Source of the DNA: Janthinobacterium sp. 61
GTDB lineage: Bacteria; Pseudomonadota; Gammaproteobacteria; Burkholderiales; Burkholderiaceae_D
Assembly: GCF_002846335.1 (NCBI RefSeq)
Contig: NZ_PJMQ01000001.1
Span: 3,410,001 to 3,474,000, forward strand
Direction: 5' to 3'
DNA: 64,000 bases
Every line of letters starts with the position of its first letter. Position 1 is the first letter of the stretch. The notes beneath the pieces are model-generated. The model was not told the DNA's origin and ran no database searches. It saw nothing but the letters and a program-made list of their open reading frames with translations. The position numbers were made by a program, and so were the translations under genes. Of the stretch, positions 10,674 to 20,232 are shown one piece after another.

Positions 10674-11566
10674 TGGAAGCCAAACTGGCCCGCAAAGGCA
10701 TCATCCTGGCTGGGGGTTCAGGCACACGCCTGTATCCCGTGACCATGTCGGTATCGAAGCAACTGTTGCCCGTGTACGACAAGCCGATGATTTACTATCC
10801 GCTGACAACATTGATGCTGGCGGGAATACGCGACATCCTGGTCATTTCCACGCCCTCCGATACGCCCCGCTTTCAAGAGTTGCTGGGTGACGGTAGCCAA
10901 TGGGGGATTAAGCTGAGCTATGCGGTACAGCCATCACCCGATGGCCTGGCGCAGGCGTTTCTCATCGGCCGCGAATTTCTGGGCGATGCGCCGTCGGCAT
11001 TAATCTTGGGCGACAATATTTATTACGGGCATGATTTTGAATCGAGCCTGTCTGCCGCGACCGAGCGCACTGACGGCGCTACCGTATTTGCCTATCATGT
11101 GCAAGATCCGGAGCGATATGGCGTGGTGGAATTCGACGCCAATCAGCAAGCCATCAGCATAGAAGAAAAGCCATTGCAGCCAAAGTCGAACTATGCCGTC
11201 ACTGGCCTGTATTTTTACGACAAGGACATTGCCGATATCGCCGCATCGATCAAGCCCTCCGAACGGGGAGAGCTTGAAATTACCGATGTCAACCGCGTCT
11301 ATCTGAACCGCGGAACGCTCAAGGTGGAACGCATGGGGCGCGGCATGGCCTGGCTCGATACGGGTACGCACGAGTCACTGCTCGAAGCAAGCCAATTTAT
11401 TGCCACCATCGAACACCGCCAAGGCTTGAAAGTAGCTTGCCCTGAGGAAATTGCTTACCGTAAAGGCTACATTACCGCCAACCAGTTGGAACAACTTGCT
11501 CAACCGCTGAAAAAAAACGGTTACGGACAATATTTGTTACGCCTGTTGAATGATAATATTTTTTAA
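10673..11566 (+). CDS. rfbA: Glucose-1-phosphate thymidylyltransferase
   Basis: A 297-residue nucleotidyltransferase with the signature [11 protein letters not shown] near the N-terminus, KPMIYYPL and a central [11 protein letters not shown]. It makes dTDP-glucose from glucose-1-phosphate and dTTP, the first step of dTDP-rhamnose synthesis, and is usually inhibited by dTDP-rhamnose. Two adjacent ATGs (10670, 10673) overlap the rfbB stop; the second has better spacing from the GGAGG at 10664-10668. The length is normal for the family. Confidence 0.95.
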   Translation: MEAKLARKGIILAGGSGTRLYPVTMSVSKQLLPVYDKPMIYYPLTTLMLAGIRDILVISTPSDTPRFQELLGDGSQWGIKLSYAVQPSPDGLAQAFLIGREFLGDAPSALILGDNIYYGHDFESSLSAATERTDGATVFAYHVQDPERYGVVEFDANQQAISIEEKPLQPKSNYAVTGLYFYDKDIADIAASIKPSERGELEITDVNRVYLNRGTLKVERMGRGMAWLDTGTHESLLEASQFIATIEHRQGLKVACPEEIAYRKGYITANQLEQLAQPLKKNGYGQYLLRLLNDNIF

Positions 11567-11569
11567 GCC

Positions 11570-12118
11570 ATGCATATTCAAACCACTGTCATTCCCGACG
11601 TATTGATCCTCGAACCCAAAGTATTTGGCGACGATCGGGGCTTTTTTTACGAAAGCTTCAACCAGCAGCGCTTTGCCGACTTGACGGGCATTACCGCCAA
11701 TTTCGTCCAGGATAACCACTCCAAGTCCAGCAGGAATGTCCTGCGCGGCCTGCATTACCAGATCCAGCAACCGCAAGGCAAGCTGGTGCGTGTCGTGGCA
11801 GGCGAGGTCTTCGATGTCGCCGTCGATATCCGCGCCTCCTCCCCGACGTTTGGCAAATGGGTCGGCGTCGTGCTGTCTGCCGAGAACAAACGTCAGCTCT
11901 GGATACCTGAAGGATTTGCCCACGGCTTCATGGTGACCAGCGAGAGCGCCGAATTTCTCTACAAGTGCACGGACTATTGGGCACCCGAGTTTGAGCGCAG
12001 CATTGTCTGGAATGATGCGGATATCGGTATTGACTGGCCATTGCATGGCGACGCACCCATGCTGTCGGCGAAAGATCAACTGGGCAAGCAACTGGCAGCT
12101 GCCGAGGTCTTCGCATGA
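11570..12118 (+). CDS. rfbC: dTDP-4-dehydrorhamnose 3,5-epimerase
   Basis: A 182-residue cupin-type epimerase with catalytic His62 in the LRGLHYQ motif, a VAGEVFDVAVDIR strand and IPEGFAHGF. It performs the third step of dTDP-L-rhamnose synthesis. It lies three bases after rfbA and overlaps rfbD by ATGA. It is distinct from the second RmlC-like gene at 16306, which is only distantly similar and sits with the CDP-sugar genes. Confidence 0.95.
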   Translation: MHIQTTVIPDVLILEPKVFGDDRGFFYESFNQQRFADLTGITANFVQDNHSKSSRNVLRGLHYQIQQPQGKLVRVVAGEVFDVAVDIRASSPTFGKWVGVVLSAENKRQLWIPEGFAHGFMVTSESAEFLYKCTDYWAPEFERSIVWNDADIGIDWPLHGDAPMLSAKDQLGKQLAAAEVFA

Positions 12119-13029
12119 AAATCCTCATTACTGGCAAGACCGGCCAGCTCGGATATGCATTGCAGAAACGCCTGCAGGACATGGGTGAAGTGATAGCGCT
12201 GGACCGCTCGCAAATGGACTTGGCCGACCTCGATCAGGTTCGAAGCGTGATCCGCGCAATCGAGCCAGACCTGATCATCAATCCGGCGGCCTATACGGCC
12301 GTCGACAAGGCAGAGACCGAGCTGGCGCTGGCGATGCGCATCAATGGCGAAGCGCCAGGAGTCATGGCGCAAGAAGCCAAGCGGCTCGGTGCAGCCATCA
12401 TCCACTACTCGACTGACTATGTCTTCGACGGCAGCAAGGGCAGTCCATACACGGAAGACGATGCAACGGGTCCGCTCAATGCCTATGGCCGCAGCAAGCT
12501 GGCGGGCGAGCAGGCGGTGCGCGAAAGCGGCGCAAGCCACCTGATATTGCGCACAAGCTGGATATACGGTGAGCATGGCAACAATTTTCTAAAAACGGTG
12601 CTCCGCCTGGCACAGGCGCGGGATGAGCTGCGCATCGTTGCCGATCAACATGGAGCGCCCACCTGCAGCGCCAGTATTGCCGATGCAACGGCCTGCGCCA
12701 TTGCCACACTGGGTTCGCCCTCCGGTTTCGCGACGGCAGAAGACGCCAGGACTGATGCGTGGAAACAACACTCCGGCCTGTATCATCTGACTGCACAAGG
12801 GGAAACCACCTGGTATGGCTTTTCCAAAGCCATCTTGGACCATCCATCAACGTCCAGGAAACCACCAGTCGTCCCTATTGCCACGCAAGACTACCCATTG
12901 CCGGCAGCACGGCCGGCCTACTCGGTGTTGTCCAGCGCGCGGTTTATCAAGACCTTCTGTGCGTTGCCGGATTGGCATGATGCACTCACGCTTTGCCTCG
13001 ATGGCATGGCCAAAGACAACAATCAGTAA
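12115..13029 (+). CDS. rfbD: dTDP-4-dehydrorhamnose reductase
   Basis: A 304-residue RmlD-type reductase with N-terminal ITGKTGQLG, the NPAAYTAVDKAE segment, HYSTDYVFDG and the catalytic YGRSK. It gives the final dTDP-L-rhamnose. It overlaps rfbC by four bases (ATGA), which completes a compact rfbBACD set. A 74-bp gap then separates it from the CDP-sugar genes, which may contain a minor promoter. Confidence 0.95.
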   Translation: MKILITGKTGQLGYALQKRLQDMGEVIALDRSQMDLADLDQVRSVIRAIEPDLIINPAAYTAVDKAETELALAMRINGEAPGVMAQEAKRLGAAIIHYSTDYVFDGSKGSPYTEDDATGPLNAYGRSKLAGEQAVRESGASHLILRTSWIYGEHGNNFLKTVLRLAQARDELRIVADQHGAPTCSASIADATACAIATLGSPSGFATAEDARTDAWKQHSGLYHLTAQGETTWYGFSKAILDHPSTSRKPPVVPIATQDYPLPAARPAYSVLSSARFIKTFCALPDWHDALTLCLDGMAKDNNQ

Positions 13030-13103
13030 GCAACAGAAGTTGTCAATTCAATAAAAATAACGGCGCTAGCAGCCACCACTTCGATCAAGAGGAATAATTA
13101 ATA

Positions 13104-13874
13104 ATGAAAGCAGTCATTCTTGCCGGCGGCCTTGGCACCCGAATTTCCGAAGAGACACATCTCAAGCCAAAACCGATGATTGAAATTGGTGGCAAACCAA
13201 TCCTGTGGCACATCATGCAGAGCTACTCAGCGCACGGCATTAATGATTTCGTGATTTGCTGCGGCTACAAGGGCTATGTGATCAAGGAATATTTCGCCAA
13301 TTATTTTTTGCATACATCCGATGTCACTTTCGATATGCAAAACAATCAGATGGAGGTACACGCACGCAATGCCGAGCCCTGGAAGGTGACCCTGGTCGAT
13401 ACTGGTGACGAAACCATGACGGGGGGCCGATTGAAGCGCGTCCGCGAATATCTGAATGATGAAGAAATGTTCTGCTTCACCTATGGCGACGGTGTCAGCG
13501 ATGTCGACATCACCGCGCTGGTCGAGTTCCACCGCGCGAATGGCAAGCTCGCCACCGTCACCGCGACCCAGCCACCGGGCCGCTTTGGCGCCCTGAGCCT
13601 GGACGGCCACAAGATCAACAGTTTCCAGGAAAAGCCGCAAGGCGACGGCGCCTGGATCAATGGCGGCTATTTTGTCCTTTCACCAAAAGTCATCGACTTC
13701 ATCAGCAATGATGCTACCGTCTGGGAAAAGGAACCGATGGAGAGCCTGGCCAAACAAGGTGAAATGAATGCCTTCTTCCATCACGGCTTCTGGCAACCGA
13801 TGGATACCTTGCGCGATAAAGTGCATCTGGAAGAACTGTGGCAATCGGGCAAGGCGCCCTGGAAGGCGAAGTGA
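13104..13874 (+). CDS. rfbF: Glucose-1-phosphate cytidylyltransferase
   Basis: A 256-residue nucleotidyltransferase with [18 protein letters not shown] at the N-terminus and [10 protein letters not shown] in the middle, both typical of RfbF/AscA/DdhA. It makes CDP-glucose from glucose-1-phosphate and CTP, the entry step to CDP-3,6-dideoxyhexoses. A GAGG ribosome-binding site precedes ATG 13104. Its stop overlaps the start of rfbG by one base. Confidence 0.95.
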   Translation: MKAVILAGGLGTRISEETHLKPKPMIEIGGKPILWHIMQSYSAHGINDFVICCGYKGYVIKEYFANYFLHTSDVTFDMQNNQMEVHARNAEPWKVTLVDTGDETMTGGRLKRVREYLNDEEMFCFTYGDGVSDVDITALVEFHRANGKLATVTATQPPGRFGALSLDGHKINSFQEKPQGDGAWINGGYFVLSPKVIDFISNDATVWEKEPMESLAKQGEMNAFFHHGFWQPMDTLRDKVHLEELWQSGKAPWKAK

Positions 13875-14941
13875 TGAATTCCACATTCTGGCAAGGGAAA
13901 CGTGTTTTCCTCACCGGCCATACCGGCTTCAAGGGGGGCTGGCTGAGCCTGTGGTTGCAGCAGCTTGGTGCCGACGTGACCGGTTACGCGCTGGAAGCGC
14001 CCACTAAGCCCAGCCTGTTTGAGGTGGCCAATGTAGCGCACGGCATGCAGTCGGTCATTGGCGACGTGCGCGATGGCGACGCCGTCAAACGCGCCATGGC
14101 TGCCGCGCGCCCGGACATCGTGATTCACATGGCGGCTCAGCCGCTGGTGCGCTACTCGTACGTGAACCCGGTGGAAACGTATGCCACCAACGTGATGGGC
14201 GTGGTCAACCTGCTCGAAGCCGTGCGCGCCACGCCAGGCGTGCGCGCAGTGGTGAATGTCACCAGCGACAAATGTTACGAAAACCGCGAGTGGCCCTGGG
14301 GCTACCGCGAAAACGAAGCCATGGGCGGTTATGACCCGTATAGCAACAGCAAGGGCTGTGCGGAACTCGTCACGGCCGGCTATCGCAGTTCCTTCTTCAA
14401 TGCGGAGAAATATGCGGAGCACGGTATTGCCCTGGGCAGCGGCCGCGCCGGCAACGTCATCGGCGGTGGCGACTGGGCGCTGGATCGCTTGATTCCGGAC
14501 ATGCTGCGCGCCATCGGCGCCGGTGAACCCGTCATGATCCGCAACCCCCACGCCATTCGTCCGTGGCAGCACGTGCTCGAGCCGCTCAGCGGCTATCTGA
14601 CCCTGGCGGAAAAACTGTACACGGAAGGTCCCGTCCATGCCGAAGGCTGGAATTTCGGTCCGTACGATACCGATGCCAAACCGGTGGAGTGGATCATCGA
14701 GCGCATGACGCAAGAATGGGGCGCTGGTGCTTCCTGGTCGCTCGATGGCCAGGACCATCCGCACGAAGCAAGCTATCTGAAACTCGATTGTTCCAAGGCC
14801 CGCAGCACGCTGGGCTGGCATCCGCGTTGGGACATTGGCCGGACCATCGCCAACATTGTCGAGTGGCATAAGGCGTTCGACCAGGGTGCAGACATGCGTG
14901 CATTCACCCTGGCGCAAATCGCCACTTATCAAAATACCTAA
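13874..14941 (+). CDS. rfbG: CDP-glucose 4,6-dehydratase
   Basis: A 355-residue short-chain dehydrogenase with NAD-binding TGHTGFKGGWLS, the VNVTSDKCYENRE segment and YDPYSNSKG, in which the Y-x3-K-like catalytic residues lie. It makes CDP-4-keto-6-deoxyglucose. The start ATG 13874 overlaps the rfbF stop; an in-frame ATG at 13838 lies within rfbF and is unlikely. It is the second enzyme of the CDP-dideoxyhexose path. Confidence 0.95.
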   Translation: MNSTFWQGKRVFLTGHTGFKGGWLSLWLQQLGADVTGYALEAPTKPSLFEVANVAHGMQSVIGDVRDGDAVKRAMAAARPDIVIHMAAQPLVRYSYVNPVETYATNVMGVVNLLEAVRATPGVRAVVNVTSDKCYENREWPWGYRENEAMGGYDPYSNSKGCAELVTAGYRSSFFNAEKYAEHGIALGSGRAGNVIGGGDWALDRLIPDMLRAIGAGEPVMIRNPHAIRPWQHVLEPLSGYLTLAEKLYTEGPVHAEGWNFGPYDTDAKPVEWIIERMTQEWGAGASWSLDGQDHPHEASYLKLDCSKARSTLGWHPRWDIGRTIANIVEWHKAFDQGADMRAFTLAQIATYQNT

Positions 14942-14971
14942 TAAATCATCCAACAAATTGAAGGCTGTATC

Positions 14972-16297
14972 ATGAGCGAACAACTGACCCAACAACAAAT
15001 CCGCGAACAGATCGCTGCACTCGTGGCGCAATATGGCGCACTGGCCAGCATACCGAAACCATTCGAACCGGGCGTGACGGTGATTCCACCTGCCGGCAAA
15101 GTGGTCGGTGCACCTGAAATGGGCCTGATGGTCGAAGCGTCGCTCGACGCCTGGTTGACGACGGGCCGTTTCAATGACGAGTTCGAAAAGCGCCTGGCCA
15201 AATTCATCGGCGTCGAATTTCTGATCACCGTGAACTCCGGTTCGTCGGCCAACCTGGTCGCCTTCTCTGCCCTGACCTCACCTAAATTGGGCGCGCGTGC
15301 CATCCAGCCCGGTGACGAAGTCATCGGCGTGGCCGCTGGCTTCCCGACTACCGTCAATCCTATTTTGCAGTTTGGCGCCGTGCCCGTCTTCGTCGATGTC
15401 GAACTTGGCACCTACAATATCGATGCCTCGAAAATCGAAGCGGCCATCACGGACAAGACCAAGGCCATCATGCTGGCCCATACCCTGGGCAATCCATTCA
15501 ATCTGGAAGTCATCGTCGCGCTGTGCAAGAAATACAATCTGTGGCTGGTGGAAGATTGCTGTGACGCCCTGGGCGCCACGTACAACGGCCAGATGTGCGG
15601 CACTTTTGGCGATATCGGCACCATGAGTTTCTACCCTGCGCACCATATCACCATGGGCGAAGGCGGCGCGGTCTTCACCAACAATCCGGAACTGAAAGCG
15701 ATTGCCGAATCGTTCCGCGACTGGGGCCGCGACTGCTATTGCGCGCCGGGCAAGGATAATACCTGCGGCCAGCGCTTCTGCTGCAAGCTGGGCACGCTGC
15801 CGGAAGGCTATGACCACAAGTACACCTACAGCCACCTGGGCTACAACCTGAAAATCACCGATATGCAGGCCGCTTGCGGCCTGGCGCAGATGGACCGCGC
15901 GGCTGGCTTTGTGCAGGCACGCAAGGATAACTTCGCCTATATGAAAGATGGCCTGCAAAGCTGTGCGGAATTCCTGATCCTGCCGGAAGCGACGCCTAAC
16001 TCGGATCCATCGTGGTTCGGCTTCCCGATCACGTTGCGCCCGGAAGCCAATGTGGACCGTGTCAGCCTGCTGACGTTCCTCGATCAAAACAAGATTGGTA
16101 CCCGTCTGCTGTTCGCCGGCAACCTGACGCGCCAGCCGTACATGATTGGTCGTAACTACCGCGTCTCGGGTGAACTGACGAATACCGACCGCATCATGCA
16201 CGACACGCTGTGGATTGGCGTTTTCCCGGGTTTGACCAAGGAAATGATGGACTTCTCGATCAGCAAGATTGAAGAATTTTTTGGTGTGAATTTCTAA
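14972..16297 (+). CDS. rfbH: CDP-4-keto-6-deoxy-glucose 3-dehydrase (E1, PLP and [2Fe-2S])
   Basis: A 441-residue aminotransferase-fold protein. The usual PLP lysine is replaced by histidine in [14 protein letters not shown] (His224/His225), the hallmark of the E1 dehydrase, which removes the C3 hydroxyl instead of transaminating. A cysteine cluster around residues 255-271 (C255, C257, C265, C270, C271) fits the single [2Fe-2S] centre. The enzyme needs an E3 flavin/iron-sulfur reductase (RfbI/AscD/DdhD). None is encoded in this cluster, so a partner elsewhere in the genome must be assumed. Product: precursor of 3,6-dideoxyhexoses. Confidence 0.95.
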   Translation: MSEQLTQQQIREQIAALVAQYGALASIPKPFEPGVTVIPPAGKVVGAPEMGLMVEASLDAWLTTGRFNDEFEKRLAKFIGVEFLITVNSGSSANLVAFSALTSPKLGARAIQPGDEVIGVAAGFPTTVNPILQFGAVPVFVDVELGTYNIDASKIEAAITDKTKAIMLAHTLGNPFNLEVIVALCKKYNLWLVEDCCDALGATYNGQMCGTFGDIGTMSFYPAHHITMGEGGAVFTNNPELKAIAESFRDWGRDCYCAPGKDNTCGQRFCCKLGTLPEGYDHKYTYSHLGYNLKITDMQAACGLAQMDRAAGFVQARKDNFAYMKDGLQSCAEFLILPEATPNSDPSWFGFPITLRPEANVDRVSLLTFLDQNKIGTRLLFAGNLTRQPYMIGRNYRVSGELTNTDRIMHDTLWIGVFPGLTKEMMDFSISKIEEFFGVNF

Positions 16298-16305
16298 ATT
16301 ACATC

Positions 16306-16839
16306 ATGAAACTAATAGAAGAACTCCTTCCCGCCTGTTTTTTGCTTGAGCCTAGCCGCTTTGAAGATGCGCGTGGCACCTTTGTTAAAACCTATCATGA
16401 AGGCATCTGCAAAAGTTTAGGCGTCAATCTGGATATCCAAGAGGAGTTCTATTCTGTTTCACGCAAGGACGTAATTCGCGGCATGCACTTTCAGCTACCG
16501 CCGCACGATCATGAGAAGTTGGTTTACTGTACCCGCGGCGCCGTCCGCGATGTGCTGCTAGACCTGCGAAAAGGACCAAATTACGGCAAAGTAGCTTCAG
16601 TCGACCTGTCTGGAAAAAACGGCCTGATGGTCTTTATTCCCAAAGGAATAGCCCATGGTTTTGTTGCGCTGACAGAGGAGGCGTTGATGCTGTACAAGAC
16701 CAGTACGGTGCATGCCCCGTCCGCCGACTACGGCATCCACTGGGACAGCTTCGGATTCGATTGGCAAGTGACGCGCCCCCTCCTGTCGGCGCGCGATGAG
16801 CAGCACGGCGTCTTTGCCGATTTCATTTCTCCGTTTTAA
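16306..16839 (+). CDS. RmlC-like epimerase in the CDP-dideoxyhexose branch (AscE-like)
   Basis: A 177-residue cupin epimerase with the catalytic RGMHFQ (His61) and IPKGIAHGF motifs. It is only distantly similar to the rfbC gene of this cluster. It starts eight bases after rfbH and ends 13 bases before a reductase gene, so it belongs to the CDP-sugar branch. In Yersinia pseudotuberculosis the same order (cytidylyltransferase, dehydratase, E1, epimerase, reductase) makes CDP-L-ascarylose, where AscE inverts C5. I infer a C5-epimerase role. A second dTDP-sugar epimerase is the alternative. Confidence 0.8.
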   Translation: MKLIEELLPACFLLEPSRFEDARGTFVKTYHEGICKSLGVNLDIQEEFYSVSRKDVIRGMHFQLPPHDHEKLVYCTRGAVRDVLLDLRKGPNYGKVASVDLSGKNGLMVFIPKGIAHGFVALTEEALMLYKTSTVHAPSADYGIHWDSFGFDWQVTRPLLSARDEQHGVFADFISPF

Positions 16840-16852
16840 TAGGATATGTTAC

Positions 16853-17770
16853 GTGAAAGTATTTCTTACAGGCGCTACCGGTTTTATAGGCAGTCAGCTG
16901 GTCAAACGTCTGCTTGGCGATAATCACGAGGTTGCAATCCTGGTACGCGAGCACTCTGATCTCAGCGTATTGCATGACGCTTTACCAAAGATCAGCGTGC
17001 ATATTTATGATGGCAGCTATCTCTCATTACATGCGGCGCTGGCGCAAACTCAGCCAGACGTCGTGTGTCACGTTGCCTCCTTGTTCCTGGCACAGCATCA
17101 ACCGGAAGATGTGACCCGCCTGATCGAGTCAAATCTCGGCATGCCAACGCAGTTGCTTGAGGCCATGCAACAGTTGGGCCTGCGTCGCCTGATTAATACC
17201 GGCACGTCCTGGCAGCACTTTGAGGACGCTGCCTACAACCCCGTGAACCTGTATGCGGCGACCAAACAAGCATTCGAGAATTTACTGGCTTACTATGTAT
17301 CAGCGCATGGTTTTCAGGCCATCACATTGAAGCTGTTCGACACGTACGGCCCGGGCGATACCCGTGCAAAATTGTTCAGCCTGTTGCGCAAGACAGCCCG
17401 CAGCGGCGTCAAGCTGCGCATGTCGCCGGGAGAGCAACTGCTCGACCTCGTGTACATCGATGACGTACTCGATGCCTACCTGTTGGCCATGCACCGCCTC
17501 CCCTCGATTGGCGCAGCGGAATGCTATGCCGTCAGCAACCCCGAACGTCTGACATTGAAAGATCTGGTGCAGGTCTACGGCGCCGTCGTAGGCAAAGACC
17601 TGCAGATAGAATGGGGTGGCCTTCCCTACCGTCCACGTGAAACGATGCAACCGTGTACACATCAGCCACGCCTGCCAGGTTGGCAGCCACATATCAGTTT
17701 GCAGCAGGGGATCGCACGCATGGAAGCCGACACGCTCATCGAAGGCTTGCTGGTCGGGCCAAGCAAATGA
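16853..17770 (+). CDS. NAD(P)-dependent SDR, likely terminal 4-ketoreductase of CDP-dideoxyhexose synthesis
   Basis: A 305-residue extended SDR opening with a GTG at 16853 (VKVFLTGATGFIGSQL), with AGGA seven bases upstream. The catalytic segment is NLYAATKQAFENL (Y-x3-K). It lies directly behind rfbH and the epimerase, in the position held by AscF (ascarylose) or RfbJ/RfbS (abequose/paratose) in other clusters. The gene ends with ATGA overlap into the flippase gene. The role as final 4-keto reductase is inferred from position; the sequence alone shows only an SDR. Confidence 0.8.
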   Translation: MKVFLTGATGFIGSQLVKRLLGDNHEVAILVREHSDLSVLHDALPKISVHIYDGSYLSLHAALAQTQPDVVCHVASLFLAQHQPEDVTRLIESNLGMPTQLLEAMQQLGLRRLINTGTSWQHFEDAAYNPVNLYAATKQAFENLLAYYVSAHGFQAITLKLFDTYGPGDTRAKLFSLLRKTARSGVKLRMSPGEQLLDLVYIDDVLDAYLLAMHRLPSIGAAECYAVSNPERLTLKDLVQVYGAVVGKDLQIEWGGLPYRPRETMQPCTHQPRLPGWQPHISLQQGIARMEADTLIEGLLVGPSK

Positions 17771-19143
17771 AAAAAGACATGATCTGGGGCTACCTGTCTC
17801 AGTTTCTACAGTACGGAGCAGCTTTGCTGGTTCTGCCATTATTACTGAGAAAACTGAGTAGTGCCGAACTAGGCATCTGGTATGTCTTCATGACGATATC
17901 GGCTCTGGTGACGATGCTCGACCTCGGATTCACGCCCACGCTTGCTCGCAATGTCAGTTATGTCCTGGGCGGCGCGAAACGCCTGCTCAAGGATGGTTTC
18001 GAGGTGCTGAGCACACCTTCCCCTGTCGACTATAGCCTGTTCAACGCCATCATTCACGCAGCACGGCACATCTTCATGGTATTGGCCGGCTGCGCCTTCG
18101 TCTTGCTGGCCACTCTGGGTAGCTGGTACATCGTGCATGTATCGCAAGGGCAGATCGCCGCGCAAGAAGTGTTGCTTGCCTGGGGTGTGTTTGTTGTCGC
18201 TACAGTAATCAATCTGTATTACAAATACTATACGCCGTTGCTGCAAGGCCGCGGCCTGTATTCTGCCTTCTACAAATCGAGTGCTCTTTCCAATCTCGGC
18301 TTCGTGATTGTCACGGCCATTCTTTTGCAATGCGGACTGACCTTACTAGCCGTGGCTTTGGGATACCTTGCTTCGGCGCTCATTGGACGCTGGCTCAGCT
18401 GGTATTATTTTCACGACCGGTCTTTCCAGGCAGCCCTGCATCAGGCGCCGCCTTCCAGCATCTCCACGCGTGATATTTTCGGTATTCTCTGGCATAACGC
18501 CTGGCGCATGGGCCTTGGGGTTATCGGCGCTTTCCTGATACTAAGAGCCAATACCCTGCTATCGTCAGCCTATCTGGGCTTGGCCACCACCGCCGCGTAT
18601 GCACTGACGCTGCAGGTCTATTCCGTCTTGCAAAATATGTCGATGGTTTTGTTCAATATCCAGCAACCTAAACTTGCGCAATACCGTGTCGCCAATGACC
18701 CAGAGCGCCTGCGTCACACAATACAGCTAGGCATCGGCTATGCACTCGGGATCTTTCTCTGTGGAGCGGTCATCCTAATATGTTTTGGCCCGGCCATGAT
18801 TAAATGGATCGGCGGTCAAACCGGACTGGTAGCACTACCGCTGCTGATTTGGGTTGGAATCATGGTCCTGCTGGAATTGAACCACTCATTGGCCGCCAGC
18901 GTCATTGTCACCGGTAACCGAGTGCCATTTGTCAAACCAGCACTCGTTTCTGGCATAGCTATTGTCACCCTCTCATGGCTAGGCCTGCGTTTTGGAGGAA
19001 TGGGTCTGACGTGGCTCATTGCAAGTCAATTTACAGTACAACTCATCTATAACAATTGGAAATGGCCATATATGGTCTGGCTCGAACTGTATCGCAATAA
19101 AGCGTCGCCTGCGGCCTCCTCGCAACATCAAATGAAAGTGTAA
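17767..19143 (+). CDS. wzx: O-antigen flippase (Wzx-type, MOP superfamily)
   Basis: A 458-residue polytopic membrane protein with about twelve hydrophobic segments and the MOP-type N-terminus (GYLSQFLQYGAALLVLPLLL). It would flip the undecaprenol-linked repeat unit to the periplasm. The ATG at 17767 overlaps the preceding TGA. No ABC-transporter genes are present, so export is Wzx/Wzy-type. The symbol reflects function by context, as Wzx sequences diverge strongly. Confidence 0.85.
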   Translation: MKKDMIWGYLSQFLQYGAALLVLPLLLRKLSSAELGIWYVFMTISALVTMLDLGFTPTLARNVSYVLGGAKRLLKDGFEVLSTPSPVDYSLFNAIIHAARHIFMVLAGCAFVLLATLGSWYIVHVSQGQIAAQEVLLAWGVFVVATVINLYYKYYTPLLQGRGLYSAFYKSSALSNLGFVIVTAILLQCGLTLLAVALGYLASALIGRWLSWYYFHDRSFQAALHQAPPSSISTRDIFGILWHNAWRMGLGVIGAFLILRANTLLSSAYLGLATTAAYALTLQVYSVLQNMSMVLFNIQQPKLAQYRVANDPERLRHTIQLGIGYALGIFLCGAVILICFGPAMIKWIGGQTGLVALPLLIWVGIMVLLELNHSLAASVIVTGNRVPFVKPALVSGIAIVTLSWLGLRFGGMGLTWLIASQFTVQLIYNNWKWPYMVWLELYRNKASPAASSQHQMKV

Positions 19144-19230
19144 CGTTTGAACATTCTTGATATTGAAGACCAGTTTGCCATTTGTGCAGATCGCCCTTCG
19201 TCACTCATCATTGATGGTGGCAAGCACATC

Positions 19231-20175
19231 ATGCCAACACTGTCCATCATGATCCCGACCTATCGCCGCCCAGCCATGCTGGCGCAGGCGATTCGTTCGG
19301 TACTGGCCCAAACAAGCGATATCGACTTCGAAATCGTCGTGGTGGACAACGATCACTCAATGAGCGAGAAAATCGACGAGCTGGTTCGTCAATTTGGCGA
19401 TGATCGTCTACGCCTGTTCCGCAACAGTGAGAACCTGGGTATGTTCGGTAATTGGAACCGCTGCATTGAACTGGCGCGCAGCGAATGGATTTCCATTTTG
19501 AATGATGATGATTTATTGCATCCAAATTTTGTCGACGAAATGTTTTCAGTACTGGAGAAAAAACCAGCGATTAGCATGCTGTACTGTCGTTCCATTTTCA
19601 TGGATGATCGCGGTAATTTTGCCAGAAAGCTCAAAAGCACGGTAAAACAGGGCCTGAAAAATATCAAGAATACCTGGCTGATGCCGCAGCTGAGCACGAT
19701 CCCGATTTCGCATGTGTATATGGATGCGCCATCAAGCGCTCTCGGCCTCATTTTCAAGCGCAGCAATGCTATGGAGATAGGTGGCTATAAAGCGTCGGCC
19801 TTTCCGAGTTCGGACTACGTATTTTTCACGATGTATTTCCTGCGCTTTGGTGCCAGCAGGCTGAACAAGACCCTGGCTTATTACCGCATACATGAAAATG
19901 AGACCGCCAACCCGAGTACCGGTGAAGGTTTTATCGCAAAAAATCTGCAATTACGCAGCAGCCTTGAACAGCATGTCAAGGCGCCGCCTTCGCTGTTGCG
20001 CATTTATGCACAACTCTATGCGTTGACCACGATAAAACAATATAAAAGCTTCTGGAATGTCGAGCTTGACCTGGATCGCCTGCGCCGTGAACACGGCTTG
20101 ACGGATTTGCCAGTCTTTCCGTTTTACCATTTTAGCCGGCTGGCATTGCGTCTGTGGCTGCTCGTTTCCCGGTAA
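19231..20175 (+). CDS. Family 2 glycosyltransferase
   Basis: A GT-A fold transferase of 314 residues if it starts at ATG 19231 (MPTLSIMIPTYRRPAML). A TTG at 19147, just after the flippase stop, would add 28 residues without a visible ribosome-binding site. Nucleotide-sugar binding features are FEIVVVDNDHS, NLGMFGNWNRC and the metal-binding LNDDDLLHP (DDD). It transfers one sugar of the repeat unit at the cytoplasmic face; donor and acceptor cannot be told. It resembles transferases near abequose/paratose genes, so it might use the dideoxyhexose, but this is weak. Confidence 0.85.
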   Translation: MPTLSIMIPTYRRPAMLAQAIRSVLAQTSDIDFEIVVVDNDHSMSEKIDELVRQFGDDRLRLFRNSENLGMFGNWNRCIELARSEWISILNDDDLLHPNFVDEMFSVLEKKPAISMLYCRSIFMDDRGNFARKLKSTVKQGLKNIKNTWLMPQLSTIPISHVYMDAPSSALGLIFKRSNAMEIGGYKASAFPSSDYVFFTMYFLRFGASRLNKTLAYYRIHENETANPSTGEGFIAKNLQLRSSLEQHVKAPPSLLRIYAQLYALTTIKQYKSFWNVELDLDRLRREHGLTDLPVFPFYHFSRLALRLWLLVSR

Positions 20176-20232
20176 CCAGATCGCAGCTATATTGAAATAC
20201 GTTCAGCAATACTTTTATAAAAAAATAAATTC

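Noticed and set aside
13781..15031. A long minus-strand frame across rfbG
   Set aside because: Overlaps rfbF, rfbG and rfbH starts; no domain and no ribosome-binding site.
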